Part shown: positions 6,917 to 14,709 of the stretch, one piece after another
Layout: each line of letters begins with the position of its first letter
Position numbering within the stretch: the first letter of the stretch is position 1
From: RGIG8767 sp964386235
Lineage (GTDB): Bacteria > Bacillota > Clostridia > Lachnospirales > Lachnospiraceae
Reading direction: 5' to 3'
Length of the DNA stretch: 16,647 bases
NCBI GenBank assembly: GCA_964386235.1
Contig: CAYLSH010000043.1
Location: 1-16,647, forward strand
Position numbers and translations under genes: made by a program
Notes under the pieces: generated by a model
What the model was told of the DNA's origin: nothing
The model's database searches: none
What the model saw: the letters and a program-made list of their open reading frames with translations, nothing else

Positions 6917-9673
6917 TCAATTCCGTGCCAGCCCCTCAACTTCCTGCAGTAATTTATTCAGTGTTGCCATATAGCTTTGATATTCCTTCTGAATGTACGG
7001 AATATCTTCCTCTTTTGCCGCCATTTCATGACTAAGTGAATACTCCGAAAATGCCTCCGCCCCTATATTTTTTGCATTGCTTTTCAATGCGTGTGTGATA
7101 ACTGCATACTGTTTCCAATCCTGTTTGTCAAAGGCAGCATCCAGTTGCGGCAGGTACTCCCTTACCTGATCGCAGAAATCACCCATGGTCTCTTTGTAAA
7201 AATCTTCCATGTTCAGGCAATACTGCAATCCTAATTCCCGATCAATCTTCAGACACTCTTCTTTTACCAAAGCATCCGTTCTGTCCGCACCGTCCTTTTT
7301 GTTAACTAAATCCGGCGGCAAAAGACGGATGAGCATTTCATCCAGTATATTTGCCTGAATTGGTTTGGAAAGATAATCATCAAATCCATACTCCAGATAC
7401 ATCTCTCTGCTTCCGGCTATTGCGTTGGCAGTGAGTGCAACTACAGTCGTATGCTGATTCACATTCCCCTCATCATTTCGTAATGCTCTGAGTGTTTCCA
7501 CGCCGTCCATTTCCGGCATCATGTGATCCATCAGGATAATATTATACTTTTTATGTCTTGTCAGTTCCAGACACTGTTCACCACCGGAAGCAAGATCAAT
7601 CTGCATACCGGTTCTCTTGATCAGCGCTTTCATCAGATTCAGGTTCATGCGATTATCATCCACTACCAAAATAACAGCATCCGGTGCTGTAAACAGAGTT
7701 TCCGTCATCTGATTCTCCTTCCGGCTCTCTTTTACTGCCTTTTCAAAATTACCAATTTCTTTTCTATCCACTACTTTTTGCGGAATGCTTACGGTAAATA
7801 CGGAGCCTTTCCCATATTCACTTTCCACATGAATGGTTCCCTGCATCTGTTCCACAAGACGCTTCACGATACTAAGCCCCAGACCGGTTCCTTCCACATT
7901 ATGATTTTCAATCAGATCCAGACGTTTGAACTTGTCAAATAGTTTTGGCATATCCTCTTTACGGATCCCGCGTCCCGTATCCGCAATTTCAAAGGTTAAC
8001 ATAATATCTTCCGTCTCCAGCCATTCATAGGACACCCTCAGCCGTATATTACCCCTTTTAGTGTATTTGACACCATTGGATAAAAGATTCGTTAAAATCT
8101 GTTTCACACGAAGTTTATCCCCCAACAGTACCGAAGGTATCTTAGGATCCACCTCGATCAGAGTCGAAATCGGTTTTCCCGCAACTCTCGCATCCAAAAG
8201 CAGTTTCTCATCCTGTATAACGGATGCAAGTACATAGTTTTCTTCTACCAGTTCCAGTTCGCCGGATTCAATTTTGGAAAAATCAAGTATATCATTTACC
8301 AGTTCCAAAAGCATACTGCTGGCACTCTGAATATTTTGCGCATACTCTTTTATCGTATCATCATTATTTTCCCGCAAAATCATCTCATTCATACCGATAA
8401 CCGCATTAATTGGTGTCCGGATCTCATGGGACATATTGGCAAGAAACTTTGCCTGCGCTTCCCTTGCCATGATTGCCTGTTGTTTCTTCTGTTCCGATTC
8501 CATCAGATCCTGACCGGTTTTTACAATCGCCATTACCAGCAAAAAAATCAGTCCCATAGCAAGCACCGCTCCCAGCGACACCTCTATGTCAATGTAGTAT
8601 AAGGTCATTTCCAGCACCGCGGATAAAAGCATACCATAGATACCGATACCCACCGCACGGTAATTCTTTATTCTTCCGTTGAAAAAATCATATGTAATGG
8701 ATCCCAGAATACCCAGAATGCTCGCGGCAATTCCGCCATGTATGAGTGGCAACTGCTGTACAAACTGCATGATATCAAGAATCTGCAGTACCGTTCCCAA
8801 TGCCAGTACTCCCGTTGTATACAGGGAAATAACGGAATACATCTTAGAATACCGTCTGCCCTGTATCTCATTCATATATATAATCATCGGATAGGCAATC
8901 AGCATCAGGCACCAATAAGTTCCGTTCGTTAGTACGGATACATTTTTAAAAATAATCTGTCTGAATTCGATCTCCGACATCATCCACAATGCACACAAAA
9001 ACAACGCCCATGCCAGATAACTGAGCGGAATCATCTTTTTGTATACATACCGCAAGACCCAGCAGCCGATTACACAGAAAAGGCTCAGCAAAAGCAAAAA
9101 TACCGAAATCAGAGCTCTTGCTCCATGTTTTTCCAGCAGGTAAAACCAGATGCTTGCCCGATCGCCAATGTAGGAATTGCGCATGGTTCCGGCATACTTT
9201 GATTCACTGGAAAAAGAATAGGTAATTTCTTTTCCGGAATCCTCTTCTTTTAACTGTAAAAACAGACAACGGAATGCACTGTTTTTGCCAAACGGACGGG
9301 ATTCATCCGTGGAATAACTCAGTCGCAGTTCTCCATCCACGTAAATGTCCACATCCTGCCAGATCGGTCTGAAGCAGATGCTCTCTCCATTGTAAAGATC
9401 ATCCGGCAGCGTGGTTGCAATTGTAACCGTTTCTCCCCATTGTGCAGGAATCTGTCCGGGAACCGTAACCTCTACGCGCTCGCCATTTGCCAGAACCTGC
9501 TGCCACTGCGCATCAAACACTTCGCATTCGGTAGCCATAACATCCCGTTCATCCGGGTATATAATCTGGCCCGCGATCAAAAAAACCAGTACCACAATTA
9601 ACACCGTAATAAAAATACCGGGAGTAAAAGACATCCATTTATCCAAAAAAGATTTCATTTTCTTCACTGCCAT
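6917..9673 (-). CDS. Hybrid sensor histidine kinase with receiver and HPt domains
   Basis: The 918-aa inner-membrane phosphorelay kinase has this order. A first helix (about 17-37) leads to an extracellular domain of about 140 residues, resembling the sensor part of 7TMR-DISM proteins. Seven helices follow at about 186-387. HisKA carries MSHEIRTP (phospho-His H416). HATPase has the N box LTNLLSNGVKYT, the G1 box ADTGRGI and the G2 box GTGLGLSIVKRL (about 596-607). The receiver has VVDDN, phospho-Asp D716 in LMDHMMPEMDG, and the switch Thr and Lys in ALTAN and LSKPI. A C-terminal HPt has H861 in THALKSNAKN. All catalytic residues are present, so the chain can run His-Asp-His. No terminal regulator is encoded nearby. 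The start is ATG at 9673 with AGAGG 9-10 nt upstream; a TTG seven codons earlier lacks a site. A TATAGT box at 9706-9711 is a possible -10. Confidence 0.93.
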   Translation of the reverse strand: MAVKKMKSFLDKWMSFTPGIFITVLIVVLVFLIAGQIIYPDERDVMATECEVFDAQWQQVLANGERVEVTVPGQIPAQWGETVTIATTLPDDLYNGESICFRPIWQDVDIYVDGELRLSYSTDESRPFGKNSAFRCLFLQLKEEDSGKEITYSFSSESKYAGTMRNSYIGDRASIWFYLLEKHGARALISVFLLLLSLFCVIGCWVLRYVYKKMIPLSYLAWALFLCALWMMSEIEFRQIIFKNVSVLTNGTYWCLMLIAYPMIIYMNEIQGRRYSKMYSVISLYTTGVLALGTVLQILDIMQFVQQLPLIHGGIAASILGILGSITYDFFNGRIKNYRAVGIGIYGMLLSAVLEMTLYYIDIEVSLGAVLAMGLIFLLVMAIVKTGQDLMESEQKKQQAIMAREAQAKFLANMSHEIRTPINAVIGMNEMILRENNDDTIKEYAQNIQSASSMLLELVNDILDFSKIESGELELVEENYVLASVIQDEKLLLDARVAGKPISTLIEVDPKIPSVLLGDKLRVKQILTNLLSNGVKYTKRGNIRLRVSYEWLETEDIMLTFEIADTGRGIRKEDMPKLFDKFKRLDLIENHNVEGTGLGLSIVKRLVEQMQGTIHVESEYGKGSVFTVSIPQKVVDRKEIGNFEKAVKESRKENQMTETLFTAPDAVILVVDDNRMNLNLMKALIKRTGMQIDLASGGEQCLELTRHKKYNIILMDHMMPEMDGVETLRALRNDEGNVNQHTTVVALTANAIAGSREMYLEYGFDDYLSKPIQANILDEMLIRLLPPDLVNKKDGADRTDALVKEECLKIDRELGLQYCLNMEDFYKETMGDFCDQVREYLPQLDAAFDKQDWKQYAVITHALKSNAKNIGAEAFSEYSLSHEMAAKEEDIPYIQKEYQSYMATLNKLLQEVEGLARN

Positions 9674-9740
9674 AAGATTTTCACCTCTACCCAATTCTAC
9701 CTTTCACTATATAACAAATCTACCATAAAAACCACTAAAA

Positions 9741-9780
9741 AAACAGGAGATCTTACGTTTAAGACCTCCTGCATTATTTT
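9741..9780 (-). terminator. Rho-independent terminator after the potABCD operon
   Basis: The arms 9744-9755 (CAGGAGATCTTA) and 9760-9771 pair at 11 of 12 positions around a 4-nt loop. On the minus strand seven T follow (9743 down to 9737). It ends transcripts coming from potCD ahead of the kinase promoter. The T-rich plus-strand side may also stop opposing transcription. Confidence 0.8.
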
Positions 9781-9966
9781 TATTTAGTTCGTAATGCGAA
9801 CCCTAGTTCGCNNNNNNNNNNNNNNNNNNNNNNNNNNNNNNNNNNNNNNNNNNNNNNNNNNNNNNNNNNNNNNNNNNNNNNNNNNNNNNNNNNNNNNNNN
9901 NNNNNNNNNNNGTTTAAGACCTCCTGCATTATTTTTATTTAGTTCGTAATGCGAACCCTAGTTCGC
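9757..9966. repeat. Identical 55-nt sequences flanking the gap
   Basis: Positions 9757-9811 and 9912-9966 are identical over exactly 55 nt, and each touches the N run directly. The copy at left completes the terminator hairpin, while the copy at right starts in its loop. This is the pattern of two contigs sharing one assembler k-mer, rather than of a biological duplication. Confidence 0.9.
9812..9911. other. Run of 100 N (scaffold gap)
   Basis: One hundred undetermined bases, a conventional filler length for a gap of unknown size. Given the 55-nt identity at its edges, the real gap may be zero. If so, the distance between potCD and the kinase gene shrinks from 322 to about 167 bp. Confidence 0.97.
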
Positions 9967-10005
9967 GATGTGAACCTTAGTTCGCGATGCGAACCCTAGT
10001 TCGCA
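9940..10005. repeat. 19-bp palindromic tandem repeat at the end of potCD
   Basis: Three 19-bp units start at 9940, 9959 and 9978, with a partial fourth at 9997. The consensus is TAGTTCGCGATGCGAACCC with one to three changes per unit. GTTCGC and GCGAAC alternate with 3- and 4-nt spacers, so each half can pair with either neighbour. The last codons of potCD, including its TAG stop, lie in the final units. The left-hand copy beside the gap (from 9785) holds the first unit again. Confidence 0.85.
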
Positions 10006-11891
10006 TTGCTTGCCGCAATCTTCACCTTACTCCACATATTCGCTATTACTTTACGGGTTTCTTCGTTGTAGAAGAATACTTCATCGTTTTCATAGCCCAC
10101 TCTCGGAACATAAGCGTTGATTCCTTCAAAATCTCCGCCTTCTCCGCTAAGCGTCTGTGCCGTTTCTTTGTTCGGAGAAGTGTAACCTACAAAACTGGAG
10201 TTATCGTATGCGTAATCATAGGAACTGATAAAATCCATGAATTCATAGGCAAGTTCCACGTTCTGCGCATTTTTCGGGATAACCATGGAATCATACCAGA
10301 TATTTGTGCCGGACTGCGGAAGATAGAAGCCCATATTTTCATTCTCGCACATAATGTAGGTGGCATCGCCGGAATAACACAATCCGAGCGCCTTTCTTCC
10401 CTGTGCCATATTGTCTATGATCTCATCCGTGACAATTTCCGGTTCCATGGTTTCCACACATTTTACCAGCCATTCATAGGCATCCGTGAGTTCCTCTTCA
10501 CTCTCCGTGTTCATGGAATAGCCAAGATCCTTCAATGCCATCATAAAAGAATCGCGCTCCGAATCATACAAATAAATATCTCCTTTGTACTTTTCGTCTA
10601 AAAAGATACCATATCCCTCGTTTTCCAGATCCTCTAAAGAAACTTTTGTCTTGTCATAAACAATCCCCACGGTTCCCCAGAAATACGAAACGGAATACTG
10701 ATCATCCGGATCAAATGCCGGTCCTTTTACGGACTCATCCAAATCATCATAATAGTCCAGGCGATCCACGTCGAGCGTCTGCAGATAATCTTCCTCCATC
10801 AAACGCTGAATCATGTAATCACTGGGAATCAGGATGTCGTAATTCTCTCCATTAGCCACTTTTATGTACATCTGCTCATTGGAATCGAAGTTTTCCATAA
10901 TCACCGTAGCACCGGTCTGTTCTTCAAAATCCGGCACCACATTTTCTCCGATATATTCTCCCGGCAGATAAATGCGAAGGGTCTGTCCTGCGTAAGGTGC
11001 GACAGAAGACTTTCTTCCCAATGCAAATACAAGTATCACACAAACCAAAACCGCTGCAGTGCCAATCCCCGGTACCAGCCATTTCTTTTTGCCAATCTCC
11101 TCTTTCTTTTCCCGTTTTGCCATAAACATGGGCACAACATTAATCAGAGTGAGGGCCACCGTGATAATCACTACCACCAGGGTGGACACAGCATTGATAC
11201 TTGGATTGATACGCTTACTCATGGTATATACGATGATACTTAAGTTCTTCACGCCACCGCCCGTTACAAAATACGATATGATAAAATCATCTATCGACAT
11301 GGTAAAAGCGATCAGGGCACCGGAAATAATACCCGGCGTGATCTGCGGTACAATTACTTTTACCAGCGTCTGCATCGGAGTCGCACCCAGATCCAGTGCC
11401 GCATCCGCCAGGTTGGGATCCAGTGAACGTACCTTGGGTGTGACGGATAAAATCACATAGGGTGTGCAAAAAGCAATATGTGCCAGGAGCATCGTCATAT
11501 ACCCTTTTTCAATCTTAAACGTAATAAATAAGAGCATCAGTCCGATTGCCGTCACAATCTCCGGATTCATCATGGGAAGATTGTTTACCTGACGCATGGT
11601 TTCCCGCACGATCTTTTTGGATTTGCTAAGTCCGATTGCCGTAATCGTTCCGACAACGGTGGATACAAAAGTGGCAATCAGCGCCACGCTAAAAGTCGTA
11701 TACAATGCTTCCATCATATCCCCGGATTCGAGCATATGCTCATACCAGCGTAATGAAAATCCACTGAAACTCGTCAGTGATTTCCCCTCATTAAACGAAA
11801 AAACAATCATGTACAGAATAGGAAGGTAAAAGAAAATAATCATCAAAATGAGCAGTACTCTTCCTAAAGCACCTTTTCCATTTTTTTTCAT
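9996..11891 (-). CDS. potCD: Polyamine ABC transporter PotC permease fused to PotD binding protein
   Basis: The 631-aa fusion is a subunit of a spermidine/putrescine importer. Residues 1-258 are a PotC-type permease with about six helices and the ATPase-contacting EAA loop (ADAALDLGATPMQTLVKVIV, 162-181). A further helix at 270-292 replaces the signal peptide. Residues 300-631 are a PotD-like substrate-binding domain outside the cell. It shows SDYMIQRL, FWGTVGIVYD, FLDEKYKGDI, SERDSFMMALKDLGYS, a SGDA pocket segment, WYDSMVIPKNA and GYTSPN, all in the order of E. coli PotD. No lipobox is present, since the binding domain is tethered by the helix. The reading frame is continuous, so this is a true fusion. 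AGGAGG lies 11 nt before the ATG, and the gene follows potB by 6 bp. The closely related putrescine-specific system (PotFGHI) is an alternative for substrate. Confidence 0.93.
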   Translation of the reverse strand: MKKNGKGALGRVLLILMIIFFYLPILYMIVFSFNEGKSLTSFSGFSLRWYEHMLESGDMMEALYTTFSVALIATFVSTVVGTITAIGLSKSKKIVRETMRQVNNLPMMNPEIVTAIGLMLLFITFKIEKGYMTMLLAHIAFCTPYVILSVTPKVRSLDPNLADAALDLGATPMQTLVKVIVPQITPGIISGALIAFTMSIDDFIISYFVTGGGVKNLSIIVYTMSKRINPSINAVSTLVVVIITVALTLINVVPMFMAKREKKEEIGKKKWLVPGIGTAAVLVCVILVFALGRKSSVAPYAGQTLRIYLPGEYIGENVVPDFEEQTGATVIMENFDSNEQMYIKVANGENYDILIPSDYMIQRLMEEDYLQTLDVDRLDYYDDLDESVKGPAFDPDDQYSVSYFWGTVGIVYDKTKVSLEDLENEGYGIFLDEKYKGDIYLYDSERDSFMMALKDLGYSMNTESEEELTDAYEWLVKCVETMEPEIVTDEIIDNMAQGRKALGLCYSGDATYIMCENENMGFYLPQSGTNIWYDSMVIPKNAQNVELAYEFMDFISSYDYAYDNSSFVGYTSPNKETAQTLSGEGGDFEGINAYVPRVGYENDEVFFYNEETRKVIANMWSKVKIAASNAN

Positions 11892-11897
11892 AAATGA

Positions 11898-12734
11898 CTA
11901 TTCCTCCTTTCCACCCTGATTACGAATCTCCACTTTACGAACAGCCATCATCATAAGCATCATGATAATCGCCATAATCATGGAGATGGCACTTCCGAAA
12001 TTCCACTCTCCTACCGTAATAAACTGGTTTTCAATCAGATTACCCACAAGGAAATACTGTCCACCGCCAAGTAATTTCGGGATGAAGAAAGAACTTACTG
12101 CCGGCAAAAATACCAGTGTAATACCGTTAATCACACCCGGTAGGGACAAAGGCAGTGTTACCCTTTTAAACGTCTGTGCCGGATTGGCTCCCAAATCCGC
12201 ACTTGCCTGCAATAAGGAACGATCCATCTTGCAAAGGGAAGTATGTATCTGCAAAATCATAAAGGGAAGGAAATTGTATACCATTCCCAAAAGAACAGCA
12301 CCCTCCGTATACAGAAGTTCTGTATCTCCGAGTCCAAACAGTCCTAATATACGCTGTAAAATACCGCCTTCGCTCAGCAGACCGATCCATGCATAAGTTC
12401 TTACCAGCGCATTGATCCAGGTCGGAACCGTAATACATAAAACCAGTATACTCTGTGCCTTTTCACTGCTGTTTGCAATAAAATAGGCGAGCGGATATCC
12501 TAAAAGCAGACAAATAATCGTCGTCTTAACGGCGATCAGCAAAGAGCGCCACAGAATCAGTAAGAAGTCCGGATCCGTAAAAAATTTAACATAATGATCC
12601 AGTGTAAGGGAAAACGAAATGATACTGTTTCCCTGTTCCATAAAGGAATACATGGCAATCAGTGCCATCGGCAGCACCAGCATCATGGCTGCCCATATAA
12701 TATAAGGAATTGCTAATTGTGAGAATCGTTTCAT
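11898..12734 (-). CDS. potB: Polyamine ABC transporter permease PotB
   Basis: The 278-aa inner-membrane permease has about six helices and forms the translocation channel with the PotC half of the next gene. The EAA motif that docks on PotA lies at residues 175-203 (LLQASADLGANPAQTFKRV, ending LPGVI). The N-terminal YIIWAAMMLVLPMALIAMYSF and the segment LVLCITVPTWINALVRTYAW (97-116) are characteristic of PotB/PotH proteins. The length is normal. The start is preceded by GAGGGG at a spacing of 8. It lies 22 bp after potA and 6 bp before potCD, within one operon. Confidence 0.93.
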   Translation of the reverse strand: MKRFSQLAIPYIIWAAMMLVLPMALIAMYSFMEQGNSIISFSLTLDHYVKFFTDPDFLLILWRSLLIAVKTTIICLLLGYPLAYFIANSSEKAQSILVLCITVPTWINALVRTYAWIGLLSEGGILQRILGLFGLGDTELLYTEGAVLLGMVYNFLPFMILQIHTSLCKMDRSLLQASADLGANPAQTFKRVTLPLSLPGVINGITLVFLPAVSSFFIPKLLGGGQYFLVGNLIENQFITVGEWNFGSAISMIMAIIMMLMMMAVRKVEIRNQGGKEE

Positions 12735-12756
12735 CGGTCATACCCCTCTTTTCATA

Positions 12757-14331
12757 CTAAATGGTTGACATAACATGTATGTCCTCAGGGAAAAAGGTCA
12801 AACCGACCTCCTGACCGACTTCTGTGTAATCCGTAGTGTGAAGTTTAAATTCACGTCCTTCGGTAGAAAACCGCACCTGATAAATACCTTCGGTAATATT
12901 TTCCGGATCAAAATCATAATCCACATAAATATCGACTTTCTGGTCCTCATCACTTAATTTCCAGCCCTGTGCATTTGCCCATGTCATAAGATCGACATCC
13001 AGAGTCTGTGACTCCTGAATCTCGTCCACTGTCTTGGAAAAATTAAATGCCATAACCGCCTCATTTGCTTTTTCATTCTTCACAAACGGCTGGTTTACCA
13101 CATAAATAGTACGTGTGATACTGGTTCCGGAAGCCGTAGAAAAGGTTACGGTATACTCTCCCAGTTCCTCTTTCAGATCGTACTCGATATTAGCGATGGA
13201 AATATACTCGTCCGTTTCCGGATCCCATGCCATGGCGTTGGAACGCGCAATAATCTCTTTATCATCAAGTGCCTTAACATCCTCAATATCCACATAGAAA
13301 TTGCCGGCACTCATTTTTTCTTTTCCGTTTTCACTGGTGATCTCATTGTTGCGGATCACATGCATATTAACCGTAACCGTAGTACCTTTTACCGTCTCCA
13401 CCATGATCTCATAATGGACACCCTTAAACAGAACACTTAAGACTTCTCCCGTCATTTTGCCCTGTTCCACCGGTACGATATCAATGTCTTCCGGACGAAT
13501 CACAACATCCACCTTTTCATTGCTCTTAAAACCATAGTCCACACAATCGAAGGTAATATCATCAAAACGTACTTTATAATCCTCCAGCATGACACCGGGC
13601 AGAATATTGCTTTCCCCGATAAAGTTCGCAACATAGCGGTTTGCCGGTTCGTTATAAATCTCTTCCGGTGTACCAACCTGCTGTATCTCACCGCTTTTCA
13701 TAACCACGATCTTATCAGACATGGTCAGAGCCTCTTCCTGATCATGCGTAACAAAAATAAAGGTAATGCCGACTTCCTGCTGAATCTTCTTTAATTCGTA
13801 CTGCATTTCCTTACGAAGTTTCAGATCCAGTGCCGCAAGCGGTTCATCCAAAAGAAGCACCTTCGGCTCATTTACCAAGGCTCTTGCAATCGCTACACGC
13901 TGCTGCTGTCCGCCGGAAAGCAACGTTGTATTTTTATTCTCATAACCTTCCAGACCGATCAGCTTCAACATTTTCATAACCTTCTGATCAATAATATCCT
14001 TGCTCATTTTCTTGATCTTCAGACCAAATGCAATGTTTTCATAAACACTTAAGTGCGGAAATAACGCATATTTCTGAAAGACCGTATTCAGTTCTCTTTC
14101 ATAGGGCGGTTTATTGCTGATCTCTTCACCGTCAAAGATCACCTTTCCTTCATCCGCATCCAGAAAGCCTCCCAGAATACGAAGAAGTGTGGTCTTTCCG
14201 CAACCGCTCGGACCAAGCAGCGTTACAAATTCATTTTCATAAATATCCAGATTGACCCCTTTTAAAACAATCTGTCCGTCGAAACTTTTTACAATATTTC
14301 TGAATTCGATCAATTTTTTCTGTTCCATCAT
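12757..14331 (-). CDS. potA: Polyamine ABC transporter ATPase PotA with large TOBE insertion
   Basis: The ATPase powers polyamine uptake. In the 524-aa form, Walker A GPSGCGKTT is at 40-48, the signature LSGGQ at 138-142, Walker B LLLDEP at 159-164 and the H-loop His at 196. The nucleotide-binding domain ends near 235. The TOBE part begins as usual (VVIRPEDIDIV; GEVLSVLFKGVHYEIMVET), but its closing strand, EVGLTFFPEDIHVM, comes only at about 508-521. Between them lie about 170 extra residues, rich in beta-strand patterns (EYTVTFSTASGTSITRTIYV), that look like an Ig-type fold. Usual PotA length is about 350-380. The start at 14331 has GAAGGG 7 nt upstream. A longer frame from 14433 would overlap the promoter. 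It is the first gene of the operon potA-potB-potCD. Confidence 0.92.
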   Translation of the reverse strand: MMEQKKLIEFRNIVKSFDGQIVLKGVNLDIYENEFVTLLGPSGCGKTTLLRILGGFLDADEGKVIFDGEEISNKPPYERELNTVFQKYALFPHLSVYENIAFGLKIKKMSKDIIDQKVMKMLKLIGLEGYENKNTTLLSGGQQQRVAIARALVNEPKVLLLDEPLAALDLKLRKEMQYELKKIQQEVGITFIFVTHDQEEALTMSDKIVVMKSGEIQQVGTPEEIYNEPANRYVANFIGESNILPGVMLEDYKVRFDDITFDCVDYGFKSNEKVDVVIRPEDIDIVPVEQGKMTGEVLSVLFKGVHYEIMVETVKGTTVTVNMHVIRNNEITSENGKEKMSAGNFYVDIEDVKALDDKEIIARSNAMAWDPETDEYISIANIEYDLKEELGEYTVTFSTASGTSITRTIYVVNQPFVKNEKANEAVMAFNFSKTVDEIQESQTLDVDLMTWANAQGWKLSDEDQKVDIYVDYDFDPENITEGIYQVRFSTEGREFKLHTTDYTEVGQEVGLTFFPEDIHVMSTI

Positions 14332-14371
14332 AATCCAGCCCTTCTTTTTCATATTAACCGTATCGTATTCC

Positions 14372-14401
14372 ATAGTACATTTATATATGCACGTTTGGCA
14401 A
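14372..14401 (-). promoter_or_regulatory. Promoter of the pot operon
   Basis: On the minus strand TTGCCA (14396-14401) is followed after 18 nt by TACTAT (14372-14377), 40 nt before the potA ATG. It excludes the upstream ATG codons at 14433 and 14373 as starts. Confidence 0.5.
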
Positions 14402-14458
14402 TACCCAAAATACATTTTTGTATAATTATTCATTATGGAATGTATCTGTTGTATATTT

Positions 14459-14566
14459 CTACATAATCATAGATGCAACGCCAATTGCCGGTCCGTTATA
14501 TTTTCTGCTGCCACCAAAGTGGTTAAAACCTTTGTCATGGATGCCGGGCATTTGCCTTTCCTCCAT
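14459..14566 (-). CDS. Possible small protein, 35 aa
   Basis: A reading frame of 35 codons starts at ATG 14566, with AAAGGG 8 nt upstream (14575-14580), and stops at TAG 14459, between tRNA-Gly and potA. The peptide is glycine-rich in the middle (HFGGSRKYNGPA) and ends in hydrophobic residues (GVASMIM). No family is recognised. It has a good ribosome site, but no clear promoter was found on this strand. It could be a real small protein, a leader peptide for the pot operon, or a gene remnant beside the tRNA. The rest of 14332-14633 holds the pot and tRNA promoters only. Confidence 0.35.
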   Translation of the reverse strand: MEERQMPGIHDKGFNHFGGSRKYNGPAIGVASMIM

Positions 14567-14595
14567 AATACTGTCCCTTTTTTCCGCAAAAGACC

Positions 14596-14623
14596 TTGTC
14601 TTTCCACTTCAAAGTGCTATAAT
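14596..14623 (+). promoter_or_regulatory. Promoter of tRNA-Gly
   Basis: TTGTCT (14596-14601), a 16-nt spacer and a perfect TATAAT (14618-14623) end 10 nt before the mature tRNA 5' end. Confidence 0.7.
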
Positions 14624-14633
14624 CAAGGCATAA

Positions 14634-14704
14634 GCAGATGTAGTTCATCGGTAGAACACCAGCTTCCCAAGCTGGGGAGGCGGGTTCGATTCCCGTCATC
14701 TGCT
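14634..14704 (+). tRNA. tRNA-Gly (anticodon CCC)
   Basis: The 71-nt cloverleaf has acceptor arms GCAGATG and CATCTGC, a D stem GTTC/GAAC, an anticodon stem CCAGC/GCTGG around the loop TTCCCAA, and a T stem GCGGG/CCCGT with the loop TTCGATT. The discriminator is T and CCA is not encoded. Anticodon CCC reads GGG glycine codons. Six T follow at once and probably end transcription. The rhomboid gene converges on it, with its stop codon only 5 nt away. Confidence 0.95.
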
Positions 14705-14709
14705 TTTTT

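Noticed and set aside
9940..10005. CRISPR array
   Set aside because: The 19-bp units are directly abutting with no spacers, and no cas gene is present.
9987..10601. Plus-strand open frame of 204 codons
   Set aside because: It lies wholly antisense to the PotD part of potCD, whose protein matches the PotD family along its length. The plus-strand translation matches nothing recognisable and has no ribosome site.
9996..11891. potC and potD joined by sequencing error
   Set aside because: The frame is continuous, and the joining helix is a sensible signal-anchor with lysines before it. No sign of a shift is seen.
14634..14704. tRNA gene as an integration site for a mobile element
   Set aside because: No integrase and no repeated tRNA 3' end were seen in the window, and the neighbours are ordinary chromosomal genes.
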